This document shows, piece after piece, positions 6,056 through 13,499 of a stretch of 14,901 nt of DNA. Both the position numbers and the translations under genes were made by a program. This DNA comes from an uncultured Clostridia bacterium. GTDB taxonomy: Bacteria; Bacillota; Clostridia; TANB77; CAG-508. The stretch spans positions 1 to 14,901 of the forward strand of contig CAJUSU010000027.1 of assembly GCA_910589185.1 (NCBI GenBank), written 5' to 3'. Each line of letters begins with the position of its first letter. Positions within the stretch are counted from its first letter, which is position 1. Under the pieces are notes generated by a model. It worked only from the letters and a program-made list of their open reading frames with translations. It was not told the DNA's origin and ran no database searches.

Positions 6056-6636
6056 TTAATTAACCTTGGAAATAGCAAGTCCATCTCCCACTTCTAAAAT
6101 CTCTGTTTCAAGATTTGTATCATTTGTTATATTTGCAATATATTCTCTTAAATTTCTAACTGCAGTACGTTGTTTGTGTTTGTTATAATCACTCATTACA
6201 TATCCTTTGTACAACACATTATCCGCTATAATCACTGTTCCTTGATGGCTCATTCTTAATGCTTGCTCTAAAAAGAATGGATACTTTCCTTTTGCTGCAT
6301 CAATAAAAACAACATCATAACTTCCTTTGGTAAGATTTCTACTGCATCTCCTTCATAAATTTGAATTTTCTTTTCCACTTCTACTTTCTTGATATTTTCC
6401 CTTGCCTGTTTTGCTCTTTCCTCTTCTCTTTCAATGGTATCTATTCTTCCATCTTCTTTTAAATATTCTGAAAAGCAGATGGCTGAATAGCCAACTGCTG
6501 TTCCAATTTCTAATATTCTACTAGGTTTTACTTCTTGTAAAATCTTTGCTACCACTTCTAAAGTATCATCCATAATAATGGGGATATGATCTTCTAAAGC
6601 TTTTTGCTTGATCTTTTCTAATTCTTGTTTGTTCAT
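6056..6636 (-). pseudogene. trmR: tRNA 5-hydroxyuridine methyltransferase (TrmR-like), frameshifted
   Basis: The reading frame is split. Residues 1-104 (6636 down to about 6325) give the N-terminal part with HIPII and the SAM-binding motif LEIGTAVGYSA (42-52). One base is then missing after the lysine codon at 6325-6327, and the protein continues in another frame to 6056 with FIDAAKGKY, IIADNVLYKG and VGDGLAISK. Restoring one G at CCAAAGG (6324-6330) gives about 193 residues. The parts match B. subtilis TrmR (YrrM) as I remember it, including VGDGLAISK at the end. TrmR methylates 5-hydroxyuridine-34 of tRNA to 5-methoxyuridine. The N-terminus is roughly 25 residues shorter than in B. subtilis, with typA ending 11 bases upstream and its stop touching the AAGGG ribosome binding site. 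It is either an inactivated gene or a sequencing error. No slippery heptamer supports programmed frameshifting. Confidence 0.8.
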
Positions 6637-6647
6637 TTTCTTTTCCC

Positions 6648-8471
6648 TTATTCTGCACTACTTCTTCTTGCCATTCTCTCTCTTGTTTTGTTGTCTAGTA
6701 TTTTCTTTCTTAAACGAATATTTTTTGGTGTTACTTCTACAAGTTCATCTTCTGCAATAAATTCAATTGCTTTTTCTAATGACATTTGGATTGGTGGAAC
6801 TAAACGAAGTGCATCATCTGATCCAGATGCTCTAGTATTTGTTAAGTGCTTCTCTTTACATACATTGATAGAAATATCTTCATTTCTAGAATTAACACCT
6901 ACTATCATTCCTTCATATACTTCTACACCTGCACCAATTAAAAGTTCTCCTCTTTCTTGTGCATTGTATAAACCATAAGTAATAGAGGTTCCTGGTTCAA
7001 ACGCTACTAATACTCCTCTTGTTCTTGCTTGAATATCACCCTTAAATGGCTCGTAACTATCAAAAATACTATTCATAGTTCCTTCACCTTTAGTGTCTGT
7101 TAAGAATTCTGTTCTATATCCAATCAAACCTCTTGCAGGAATTTTAAATTCCACTTTGGTATGTCCAGCTTCTGCTGGTTCCATATTAAGCATTTCTGCT
7201 TTTCTTCTTCCTAATTTTTCAATGACATTACCAATGCAATCATCTGGTACATTCACTACTAATCTTTCCATTGGTTCAGATTTTACACCATCAATATCTT
7301 TAATAATAACTTTTGGACGAGATACTAGAAGTTCAAATCCTTCTCTTCTCATAGTTTCAATTAATACTGATAAATGTAGTTCTCCACGTCCACAAACTTC
7401 AAAACTATCTGGAGTTTCTGTTTCTTTGACACGTAAACTAACATTTCTTTCTAGTTCTTTAAATAACCTATCACGAATATGTCTAGAAGTAATAAATTGT
7501 CCTTCTTTACCAGCTAAAGGTCCATTGTTAACACTGAATGTCATAGATACAGTTGGTTCATCAATATCTACGAAATCAATCTTTTCTGGGTTGTTCATAT
7601 CGCATACAGTTTCACCAATGTTAATATCTGCAATACCTGAAATACAAACAATGTCACCTGCTGAAGCTTCCTCTACTTCTACCCTTTTTAGTCCTTCATA
7701 AGTAAATAGTTTTGCAAGCTTTCCTTGTACTACTTTATCATCTTTTTTACATACTGCAACACTCATACCTGCTTTAATGGTTCCACGTTCAATTCTTCCT
7801 ACTGCTAATCTTCCTAAATATTCATCATAATCAATATTAGAAACTAGCATTTGTAAAGTTCCTTCTTGTTCGCAGGCTGGAGCGTTGATATTTTTAATAA
7901 TGGTATCAAAAATACAAGTAACATTATCGCTTTCTTCTTCTAAACTCATTTTAGCAATTCCATTTTTGGCTGATGCATATACTACTGGGAAGTCTAGTTG
8001 GTCATCATTTGCATTTAATTCAATAAATAGTTCTAGTACTTGGTCAACAACTTTTAATGGATTTGCACCTGGTCTATCAATTTTATTGATAACAACAATT
8101 GGTTTTAAGTTTAATGCTAAAGATTTTTTAAGTACTTCTCTTGTTTGTGGCATTGGTCCTTCAAAAGCATCCACTAATAGAAGTACACCGTCTACCATTT
8201 TAAGTACACGTTCTACTTCTCCACCAAAATCAGCATGTCCTGGTGTATCTACAATATTGATTTTAATATTGTTATACATAACGGATGTATTTTTAGAAAG
8301 AATGGTAATTCCTCTTTCTTTTTCAATATCCCCTGAGTCCATAATTCTTTCTGATACTTGTTCATTTTCTCTAAATACATGGCTCTGTCTTAAAAGTGCA
8401 TCTACTAATGTTGTTTTTCCATGGTCTACGTGTGCAATAATTGCTATGTTTCTGATATTTTGATTGTTCAT
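6648..8471 (-). CDS. typA: Ribosome-associated GTPase TypA/BipA
   Basis: A 607-residue translational GTPase of the EF-G/LepA superfamily that binds the ribosome and aids 50S assembly, especially under cold or other stress. Seen: G1 AHVDHGKT (13-20), G2 RGITI (53-57), G3 DTPGH (75-79), G4 NKID (129-132) and G5 SAK (167-169), then domain II, the EF-G-like III and V regions, and the TypA-specific C-terminal domain ending in a basic tail. The length is normal and no part is missing. The ATG follows AAGGAG. It is transcribed from a perfect consensus promoter in the end of plsC, with a leader of about 90 bases containing a hairpin, and probably together with the trmR-like gene downstream. Confidence 0.98.
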   Translation of the reverse strand: MNNQNIRNIAIIAHVDHGKTTLVDALLRQSHVFRENEQVSERIMDSGDIEKERGITILSKNTSVMYNNIKINIVDTPGHADFGGEVERVLKMVDGVLLLVDAFEGPMPQTREVLKKSLALNLKPIVVINKIDRPGANPLKVVDQVLELFIELNANDDQLDFPVVYASAKNGIAKMSLEEESDNVTCIFDTIIKNINAPACEQEGTLQMLVSNIDYDEYLGRLAVGRIERGTIKAGMSVAVCKKDDKVVQGKLAKLFTYEGLKRVEVEEASAGDIVCISGIADINIGETVCDMNNPEKIDFVDIDEPTVSMTFSVNNGPLAGKEGQFITSRHIRDRLFKELERNVSLRVKETETPDSFEVCGRGELHLSVLIETMRREGFELLVSRPKVIIKDIDGVKSEPMERLVVNVPDDCIGNVIEKLGRRKAEMLNMEPAEAGHTKVEFKIPARGLIGYRTEFLTDTKGEGTMNSIFDSYEPFKGDIQARTRGVLVAFEPGTSITYGLYNAQERGELLIGAGVEVYEGMIVGVNSRNEDISINVCKEKHLTNTRASGSDDALRLVPPIQMSLEKAIEFIAEDELVEVTPKNIRLRKKILDNKTRERMARRSSAE

Positions 8472-8504
8472 TTTTGATTACTCCTTACCACCTAAACAAT
8501 ATAC

Positions 8505-8536
8505 ACGAGTTAATACTAAACTTAGCATTAACTCGT
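8505..8536. promoter_or_regulatory. Leader hairpin of typA
   Basis: Arms ACGAGTTAAT (8505-8514) and ATTAACTCGT (8527-8536) pair perfectly over 10 bp, and the inner bases continue as CTAA/TTAG after one mismatch, leaving a two-base loop. In the typA mRNA it ends about 19 bases before the Shine-Dalgarno. On the minus strand it has no U-tract; on the plus strand it is followed by TTATTTGTTTTTT, so it could stop antisense transcription. A role in mRNA stability or temperature-dependent control of typA is only a possibility. Confidence 0.5.
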
Positions 8537-8566
8537 TATTTGTTTTTTCAATTTCTTTTCTAAAAT

Positions 8567-8595
8567 ATTATAAACTACTTCTTCACATTTGTCAA
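8567..8595 (-). promoter_or_regulatory. Consensus promoter of typA inside plsC
   Basis: On the minus strand a perfect TTGACA (8590-8595) and a perfect TATAAT (8567-8572) are separated by 17 bases. The -35 box is made of the Leu-Thr codons six codons before the plsC stop. The predicted start is near 8560. Confidence 0.8.
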
Positions 8596-9162
8596 CATAA
8601 TGATATTATCCATAATCTCTTGGCTTACTTTTTCTAAAACCTCTTTTTCTGGCTTATTTGACTTATATTCACTAAAATCTAATGGCTTTCCATAATTTAA
8701 AGTTACTTTATGAAATGGTTTCATATCTCCAATAATGCCAACTGGAATAACTGGTACTCCTGTTCTTAATGCCATAAATGCAGCACCATTTTGTGCTCTT
8801 CCATTTTTACTCATTCCATTTCTAGTTCCTTCTGGAAATAACATTAACATTTCACCGTCTTTTAGTACTTTCAAAGAGTGTTTCATAGATTCGATATCTT
8901 TTCCACCTCTTTTAACTGGAAATACCCAGCACTTTTCCGCAAACCAACAGATGAATTTATTTTTAAATAGTTCTGCTTTTGCCATAATATGCATTTTTCT
9001 ATTCGTACATGCTACAATAATTGGTGGGTCCCAATTCGATGTATGATTAGCACACATAATATATGCTCCTGTTTTTGGTAAATTTTCTTTTCCTATTTTT
9101 CCAACTCTAAATACAATATAGCAAAATGTACGCACTAAAAATATCACAATTGCTCTTATCAT
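8575..9162 (-). CDS. plsC: 1-acyl-sn-glycerol-3-phosphate acyltransferase
   Basis: This membrane-associated enzyme transfers an acyl chain to lysophosphatidic acid, making phosphatidic acid for phospholipid synthesis. The 195 residues are normal for the short clostridial form. Seen: an N-terminal hydrophobic stretch (about 3-20), the catalytic HX4D motif as NHTSNWD (His40, Asp45), VKRGGKD (83-89), the substrate-binding FPEGTR (109-114) and VPVIPVG (136-142). The start is the ATG behind TAGGAGAG. It follows the broken VanZ gene by 48 bases on the same strand and is probably transcribed from the VanZ promoter. Its last codons form the -35 box for typA. A related acyl acceptor cannot be excluded from sequence, but the motif set is that of PlsC. 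Confidence 0.95.
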   Translation of the reverse strand: MIRAIVIFLVRTFCYIVFRVGKIGKENLPKTGAYIMCANHTSNWDPPIIVACTNRKMHIMAKAELFKNKFICWFAEKCWVFPVKRGGKDIESMKHSLKVLKDGEMLMLFPEGTRNGMSKNGRAQNGAAFMALRTGVPVIPVGIIGDMKPFHKVTLNYGKPLDFSEYKSNKPEKEVLEKVSQEIMDNIIMLTNVKK

Positions 9163-9210
9163 TTTTCTCTCCTAATTCTTTTCTATCACTTGCTAATAGA
9201 GCCTACTACT

Positions 9211-9745
9211 CTATTCTGCTACTTTAGACTTTTTAAAAATATAATGTTTCATCTTTACTTTTTCTTCATTATCTTTTTTGAGTGCAATATAAATAGAAAC
9301 TATTGCTAAAATAATAAGTATTCCTAAAAATACTCCTGCTGTATCTATCCCTACATCTTTCCAAGAAGGTCCTCTACCGAGGTACAAAACTTTGATGAAA
9401 TTCATCTGATATTGCATAAATAAACCCTACTAATAAACTGATTTCCAACCTTGTTCTTAATTTAAAAGGAAATGTGCATAAAAATGCCATAATACACATT
9501 CCTACTACTGTATAAATAGAAAAATGCGCTAGTTTTCTGACAATTGGTTCTCCATGTTCAATTAGTTTGTTTTGTGTTTCTATGCTTAAATTTTTCGTAT
9601 ATGGAAAATGATGTACAAATACGGTGGTAACTTTATTACTTAAGCTTCCTGATTCTATTCCATCTTGTGCTGAAAAGCTAAATATAATATAAAATGTGCC
9701 CAATAGCATAAGCATAGAAATGATTCTGATAATAATTCTTTTCAT
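9211..9745 (-). pseudogene. VanZ-family membrane protein, frameshifted
   Basis: The first part, from the ATG at 9745, contains FSFSAQ, RKLAHFSIY and YAISDEFHQSF and ends in VP-R at a TAG stop (9374-9376). The other frame continues from 9378 with GRGPSWKDVGIDTAGVFLG and runs to 9211. Removing one base, most simply the C paired to position 9379, joins them as VPGRG, the expected VanZ motif, in a protein of about 177 residues with four or five membrane segments. The ATG at 9745 has AAGGAG in front. A GTG at 9764-9766 is in frame but lies upstream of the predicted transcript start. VanZ proteins are known from low-level teicoplanin resistance in Tn1546, but most chromosomal relatives have no assigned role. 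The gene is either inactivated or affected by a sequencing error. Confidence 0.85.
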
Positions 9746-9769
9746 TTTTTTCTCCTTTTTGCTCACACT

Positions 9770-9798
9770 ATTTTAGCACATTTTTTTATTTTATTCAA
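9770..9798 (-). promoter_or_regulatory. Promoter of the VanZ-plsC unit
   Basis: On the minus strand TTGAAT (9793-9798), 17 bases, then TAAAAT (9770-9775), preceded by TGC as an extended -10. The start is near 9763, about 18 bases before the ATG at 9745. Confidence 0.7.
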
Positions 9799-9802
9799 CT
9801 TG

Positions 9803-9833
9803 TTATGAAAAGGATACCATTTCTAGTATCCTT
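9803..9833 (-). terminator. Terminator of the polysaccharide operon
   Basis: Eight-bp arms AAGGATAC (9810-9817) and GTATCCTT (9826-9833) around an eight-base loop, followed on the minus strand by TTTTCAT. It lies 12 bases after the LCP gene stop codon and just upstream of the VanZ promoter. The U-tract is short, so termination may be partial. Confidence 0.65.
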
Positions 9834-9845
9834 CTCATTGAAATT

Positions 9846-11309
9846 CTATTTCTCTATAATTTCTTTAATTTTTTGTTTTGCTTCTGTTACAGAAGTAGTA
9901 TTTGGAACCATAGTGTATAGTAACTGACTTCCCATAGAGTATGTTGTATTATTTGCTCCTGTCCCTGTTAATGAATTAGTTTTAATTGTCCAAGCTGACA
10001 TATCATTTAATTGTCCTTTTACTAACTCACTTATTTCATCTTGCTTAATATTTGTTTGGAAGCTTCCTTTCAATGAGTCTAAAATATTTGTATATTTTGT
10101 AAGAAGTGTTTTACTATTTAAAACTTTTTTCATAATTGCTTCTATTACTTTTTGTTGATTTTTAACTCTTTGGCTATCTCCACTAGCAAAAGCTTGTCTT
10201 TCTCTGCTAAATGCTAGCGCTTGTTCACCATTCATATAATTTTTTCCTTTATTAAAATGGTATCCTCCAATAACGGAAGTAAAAGCATAATCAGAATTCA
10301 CTTCGATTCCACCTAAGGTATCTACTAATTTAATTACTGTTGTAAAATTAACTCTTACATAATAATTAATATCTATATCTAAGAAGTCCTCTACTGTTTT
10401 GACTGTTTCATTAATCCCATAAATTCCTGTATGTGTTAACTTATCTTTTGCTCCATATGAGTGTAATGTTACATAATAGTCTCTTGGAATAGATGTAATT
10501 AATACTTCATGTGTTTTTGTATTGATAGATGCTATCATATTGGCATCACTTCTAGCCACATTACTAATATTTCCTGAAGTATCTACTCCACTAATATATA
10601 CATTAAAAATTCCATTTTGAACACTATATTTAGAGTCTTTCTCTTCTTCCTTTTTACTTACTTTTATCTCATGTTTTGCTGTATATATCACTTTTGTATC
10701 ACTTTTAAAATTTTCAATTTCTTCTTCTAAAATACTTTTTTGAACTGAGCTAATAAAAATAATTTTTACCTTGCTATTCATTAATTGTTTTCCTAAATCA
10801 GTTAAGCTATTTTGTGTCTTAAAATTCACACTCGATTTATTCTGTACTTCTTGTTTTGCATCATCTGGTACTTGGAATAAATATACATTTTGATTCTGAA
10901 TATCCTCTATTTTTTCATACTTACTATCCTTTTTTACAATAATATAGTATTCTTCTGTTTGAGCAACTTCTTGAAATACATTATCTAAAAAATTTCCTGT
11001 TGCTAAAGTATAATTGGTTACAAAAATATATACACCTGAAAGTAGTAAAATAACAACTAGACATATAAGATTTAATTTAGGTGTTTTATGTACTTTTAAT
11101 AAACCTATTAGTATTGCCATCGTAAAGAATATTTCTGCTATTGTGAATATAGTTACATATATTCCTGGCAATAAATTCAATTTTATTACCGAAATATAAA
11201 ATATAATCGTTATGACAGTATAAACAAATGCTGTTACCTTAAGAAAAATATCTAATTTTTTATTTCTTTCTCCTATTTTCTTTTTACTTGTATTAGCTTG
11301 TTCCTTCAT
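9846..11309 (-). CDS. LCP-family (LytR-CpsA-Psr) cell-wall polymer ligase
   Basis: LCP proteins transfer lipid-linked wall teichoic acid, capsule or glycan onto peptidoglycan outside the membrane. This one has 487 residues. A basic cytoplasmic start is followed by three membrane segments (about 21-43, 48-71 and 80-99). An extracellular region (115-215) resembles the accessory domain of Cps2A-type proteins, and the LCP domain runs from about 234. Conserved pyrophosphate-binding residues are visible as Arg253 and Asp255 in ARSDAN, Arg276-Asp277 in SIPRD, Arg369 and Arg371 in AFSRERQAF, and Asp378/Arg381 in GDSQRV. The ATG follows AAGGAGGG, 22 bases after wecB, so the two are in one operon. Its place at the end of a polysaccharide gene set suggests that it attaches the polymer made by that set. 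Confidence 0.95.
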   Translation of the reverse strand: MKEQANTSKKKIGERNKKLDIFLKVTAFVYTVITIIFYISVIKLNLLPGIYVTIFTIAEIFFTMAILIGLLKVHKTPKLNLICLVVILLLSGVYIFVTNYTLATGNFLDNVFQEVAQTEEYYIIVKKDSKYEKIEDIQNQNVYLFQVPDDAKQEVQNKSSVNFKTQNSLTDLGKQLMNSKVKIIFISSVQKSILEEEIENFKSDTKVIYTAKHEIKVSKKEEEKDSKYSVQNGIFNVYISGVDTSGNISNVARSDANMIASINTKTHEVLITSIPRDYYVTLHSYGAKDKLTHTGIYGINETVKTVEDFLDIDINYYVRVNFTTVIKLVDTLGGIEVNSDYAFTSVIGGYHFNKGKNYMNGEQALAFSRERQAFASGDSQRVKNQQKVIEAIMKKVLNSKTLLTKYTNILDSLKGSFQTNIKQDEISELVKGQLNDMSAWTIKTNSLTGTGANNTTYSMGSQLLYTMVPNTTSVTEAKQKIKEIIEK

Positions 11310-11331
11310 TCGTATCCCTCCTTAGATTCTA

Positions 11332-12426
11332 CTAATCATTACATAAAATATCTGCAATTCTTTTACTTGCTAATCCATCACCATATGGATTTTGTGCTTT
11401 ACTCATTTTATCATATTCTGTTGAATTATCCAATAGTTTTTTCATCTCTGCATAAATTGTATCTGTATCAGTTCCGACTAGCTTAAGAGTACCTGCCTTG
11501 ATTCCTTCTGGTCTTTCTGTAGTATCTCTCATTACTAGAACTGGTTTTCCTAGCGAAGGAGCCTCTTCCTGTATTCCTCCACTATCTGTTAATATCAAAT
11601 ACGATCTTGCCAAAAGATTATGGAAATCTATTACCTCTAATGGCTCTATTAATTTTATTCTTTCGTTATTTCCTAATATTCTTTTTGCAATTTCTTGCAC
11701 AATTGGATTTTTATGAACTGGATAAATCACTTTAATATCCTTTTTTTCTTCTACAATTTTTTTAATTGCTGTAAACATATTTTCCAGCGGTTTACCTAAA
11801 TTTTCTCTTCTATGTGCAGTAAGTACCACTAATCTGTCATTTCCGACCCAATCCAAAAGTGAATTTGTATACTTATCATTTACTGTTGTCTTTAGAGCAT
11901 CTATTGCTGTATTTCCTGTAACATATATTGTATGTTCATCTTTCCCTTCTTGTATTAAATTACTTTTTGCCATTTCTGTTGGCGCAAAGTTATATTTTGC
12001 TATAATACTAGTTGCTTGCCTATTAAATTCTTCTGGGTATGGAGAGTATAAGTTATAAGTTCTCAAGCCTGCCTCTACATGTCCAACTGGAATTTGCATA
12101 TAGAAAGCACATAAAGCTGTTACAAATGTAGTAGAAGTATCTCCATGAACCAAAACAATATCAGGCTTTACTTCCTCTAAAACAGGTTTTATTTTAGATA
12201 TAATGTTAGTTGTAATATCAAATAGCGTCTGCTTGTCTTGCATAATGTCTAAGTTATAATCTGGTACCACTTCAAAACAGTCTAATACCTGTTGCAACAT
12301 CTCTCTATGCTGTCCTGTTACACATACTATCGTTTCTACATTCTCTCTTGTTTTCAATTCTTTTACCAATGGACACATTTTTATTGCCTCTGGTCTTGTC
12401 CCAAATACTAACATTATTTTCTTCAT
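11332..12426 (-). CDS. wecB: UDP-N-acetylglucosamine 2-epimerase (non-hydrolysing)
   Basis: This cytoplasmic enzyme interconverts UDP-GlcNAc and UDP-ManNAc, the precursor for teichoic acid linkage units and many capsules. The 364 residues are the usual length. Motifs: FGTRPEAIK (8-16), TGQH (37-40), HGDTSTT (94-100), HVEAGLR (116-122), PEEFNR (131-136), HRREN (205-209), YPVHKNP (235-241) and DSGGIQEE (281-288), which together define the non-hydrolysing WecB/MnaA form. The ATG follows AAAGGAG. It stands between the acyltransferases and the LCP gene, with gaps of 32 and 22 bases. The homologue in Bacillus is called mnaA. In this context it supplies ManNAc for a surface polymer; no ManNAc transferase (tagA) is in view. 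Confidence 0.97.
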   Translation of the reverse strand: MKKIMLVFGTRPEAIKMCPLVKELKTRENVETIVCVTGQHREMLQQVLDCFEVVPDYNLDIMQDKQTLFDITTNIISKIKPVLEEVKPDIVLVHGDTSTTFVTALCAFYMQIPVGHVEAGLRTYNLYSPYPEEFNRQATSIIAKYNFAPTEMAKSNLIQEGKDEHTIYVTGNTAIDALKTTVNDKYTNSLLDWVGNDRLVVLTAHRRENLGKPLENMFTAIKKIVEEKKDIKVIYPVHKNPIVQEIAKRILGNNERIKLIEPLEVIDFHNLLARSYLILTDSGGIQEEAPSLGKPVLVMRDTTERPEGIKAGTLKLVGTDTDTIYAEMKKLLDNSTEYDKMSKAQNPYGDGLASKRIADILCND

Positions 12427-12458
12427 ATTCTTTCTCCTTTACTCTTTGAATTTTTATA

Positions 12459-13499
12459 TCAACCTCTAACTACTGTAGCCTTATCTTTTAATTCAATATC
12501 TATTTTAACACTCTTTAAGCAGTAAGAAACTATTTGTGCTAATAAAATACAAGCTATCAATTCTACTACAAACTTTAATACAAAATTCATTCCAGCCAAA
12601 ATTTGATATTTTTCTACATATCGTAATATAATTTGATGTGTCATAAAAAATTCAAAAGAGATATTTCCCAAGTGTACTAACCATTTAGAATGCAAAATTT
12701 TGGATAGTACTCCTCTTTCTATACTGGTAACAGAAATTAGTAAACACATTGGTATAACCCATATGAAATTTCTATGAATATATTGTGGAATATTTGGTAT
12801 CACTAAAATTACAATTATAATTCCTATAGAAATGATTTCTAAAATAGTAGCTATCATTTTTGAAATATTATAGCTTTTTCTCTTCATTAAATATCCTGTT
12901 ATCATTCCACAAGTATATTCTAAGATTCTTACAATTGGACAAACATATAACCAATATTGTAAATTTACTTGCATTTTGTTTAAATAATAGCAATAGATAA
13001 AATTTACAACAACTAAAACACAAAATATTCCAATTAAAATACTACTATTTTTTACCTTCATAATTGCCTTTTTTAATGGATATGTCAGTATTGATAATGT
13101 CATCATCATTGATAGAAACCAACTAACACCATTGAATATAAAATAATGAGTAGTCGAATAGCATTGCAATAATAGCAAATTTTGTATTACTGTACGCACT
13201 GACGGTATTCTTGTTTCTAACGGAATACATAAAATAAGAGTAATTAAATACAACGGATAAAACTTTAAAATTCTACTTTTTACCAGTGAGATTGTTTCTT
13301 TTAATGTTTTCTTATTCTCTACTGTTTTATATCCATATAAAAATCCACTTAATATTACAAAAAAACTTACTCCACAAGTTGCATATATTATATGATCTGA
13401 TGTAATATGTGTATAGAAAACAAATAATACTGCTATGAATCGCAATGATTGCAAGCTTTTTATTATTTTATTGTCTAGACTTTTTTCAACTTTTTCCAT
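12459..13499 (-). CDS. Membrane O-acyltransferase, acyltransferase 3 family
   Basis: A 346-residue polytopic membrane protein of the Acyl_transf_3 (PF01757) family, with about ten hydrophobic segments. These proteins pass acyl groups, usually acetyl, across the membrane onto glycans or lipids. The conserved R-X10-H pattern is present as Arg20 and His31 (LQSLRFIAV...FYTH), followed by GVSFFVILSGFL (43-54) and GVSWFLS (124-130). No SGNH hydrolase domain is fused. The ATG follows TTGGAGT and overlaps the end of the next acyltransferase gene by 14 bases, so the two are translationally coupled. It probably decorates the polysaccharide made by this operon; the exact acceptor is unknown. Confidence 0.9.
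   Translation of the reverse strand: MEKVEKSLDNKIIKSLQSLRFIAVLFVFYTHITSDHIIYATCGVSFFVILSGFLYGYKTVENKKTLKETISLVKSRILKFYPLYLITLILCIPLETRIPSVRTVIQNLLLLQCYSTTHYFIFNGVSWFLSMMMTLSILTYPLKKAIMKVKNSSILIGIFCVLVVVNFIYCYYLNKMQVNLQYWLYVCPIVRILEYTCGMITGYLMKRKSYNISKMIATILEIISIGIIIVILVIPNIPQYIHRNFIWVIPMCLLISVTSIERGVLSKILHSKWLVHLGNISFEFFMTHQIILRYVEKYQILAGMNFVLKFVVELIACILLAQIVSYCLKSVKIDIELKDKATVVRG

Noticed and set aside
6322..6330. Programmed -1 frameshifting in the trmR-like gene
   Set aside because: A -1 shift would restore the frame, but CCAAAGG is not an X-XXY-YYZ slippery heptamer in the correct phase, and this family is not known to use frameshifting; a one-base deletion or base-call error is simpler.
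7093..8463. Two long open frames (about 200 and 190 codons) on the plus strand opposite typA
   Set aside because: They are mirror frames of a highly conserved gene, rich in Ser/Thr/Leu with no recognisable domain, and lack ribosome binding sites.
9195..9215. 7-bp inverted repeat over the VanZ stop codon
   Set aside because: No U-tract follows on either strand, and VanZ and plsC seem to be co-transcribed; probably chance.
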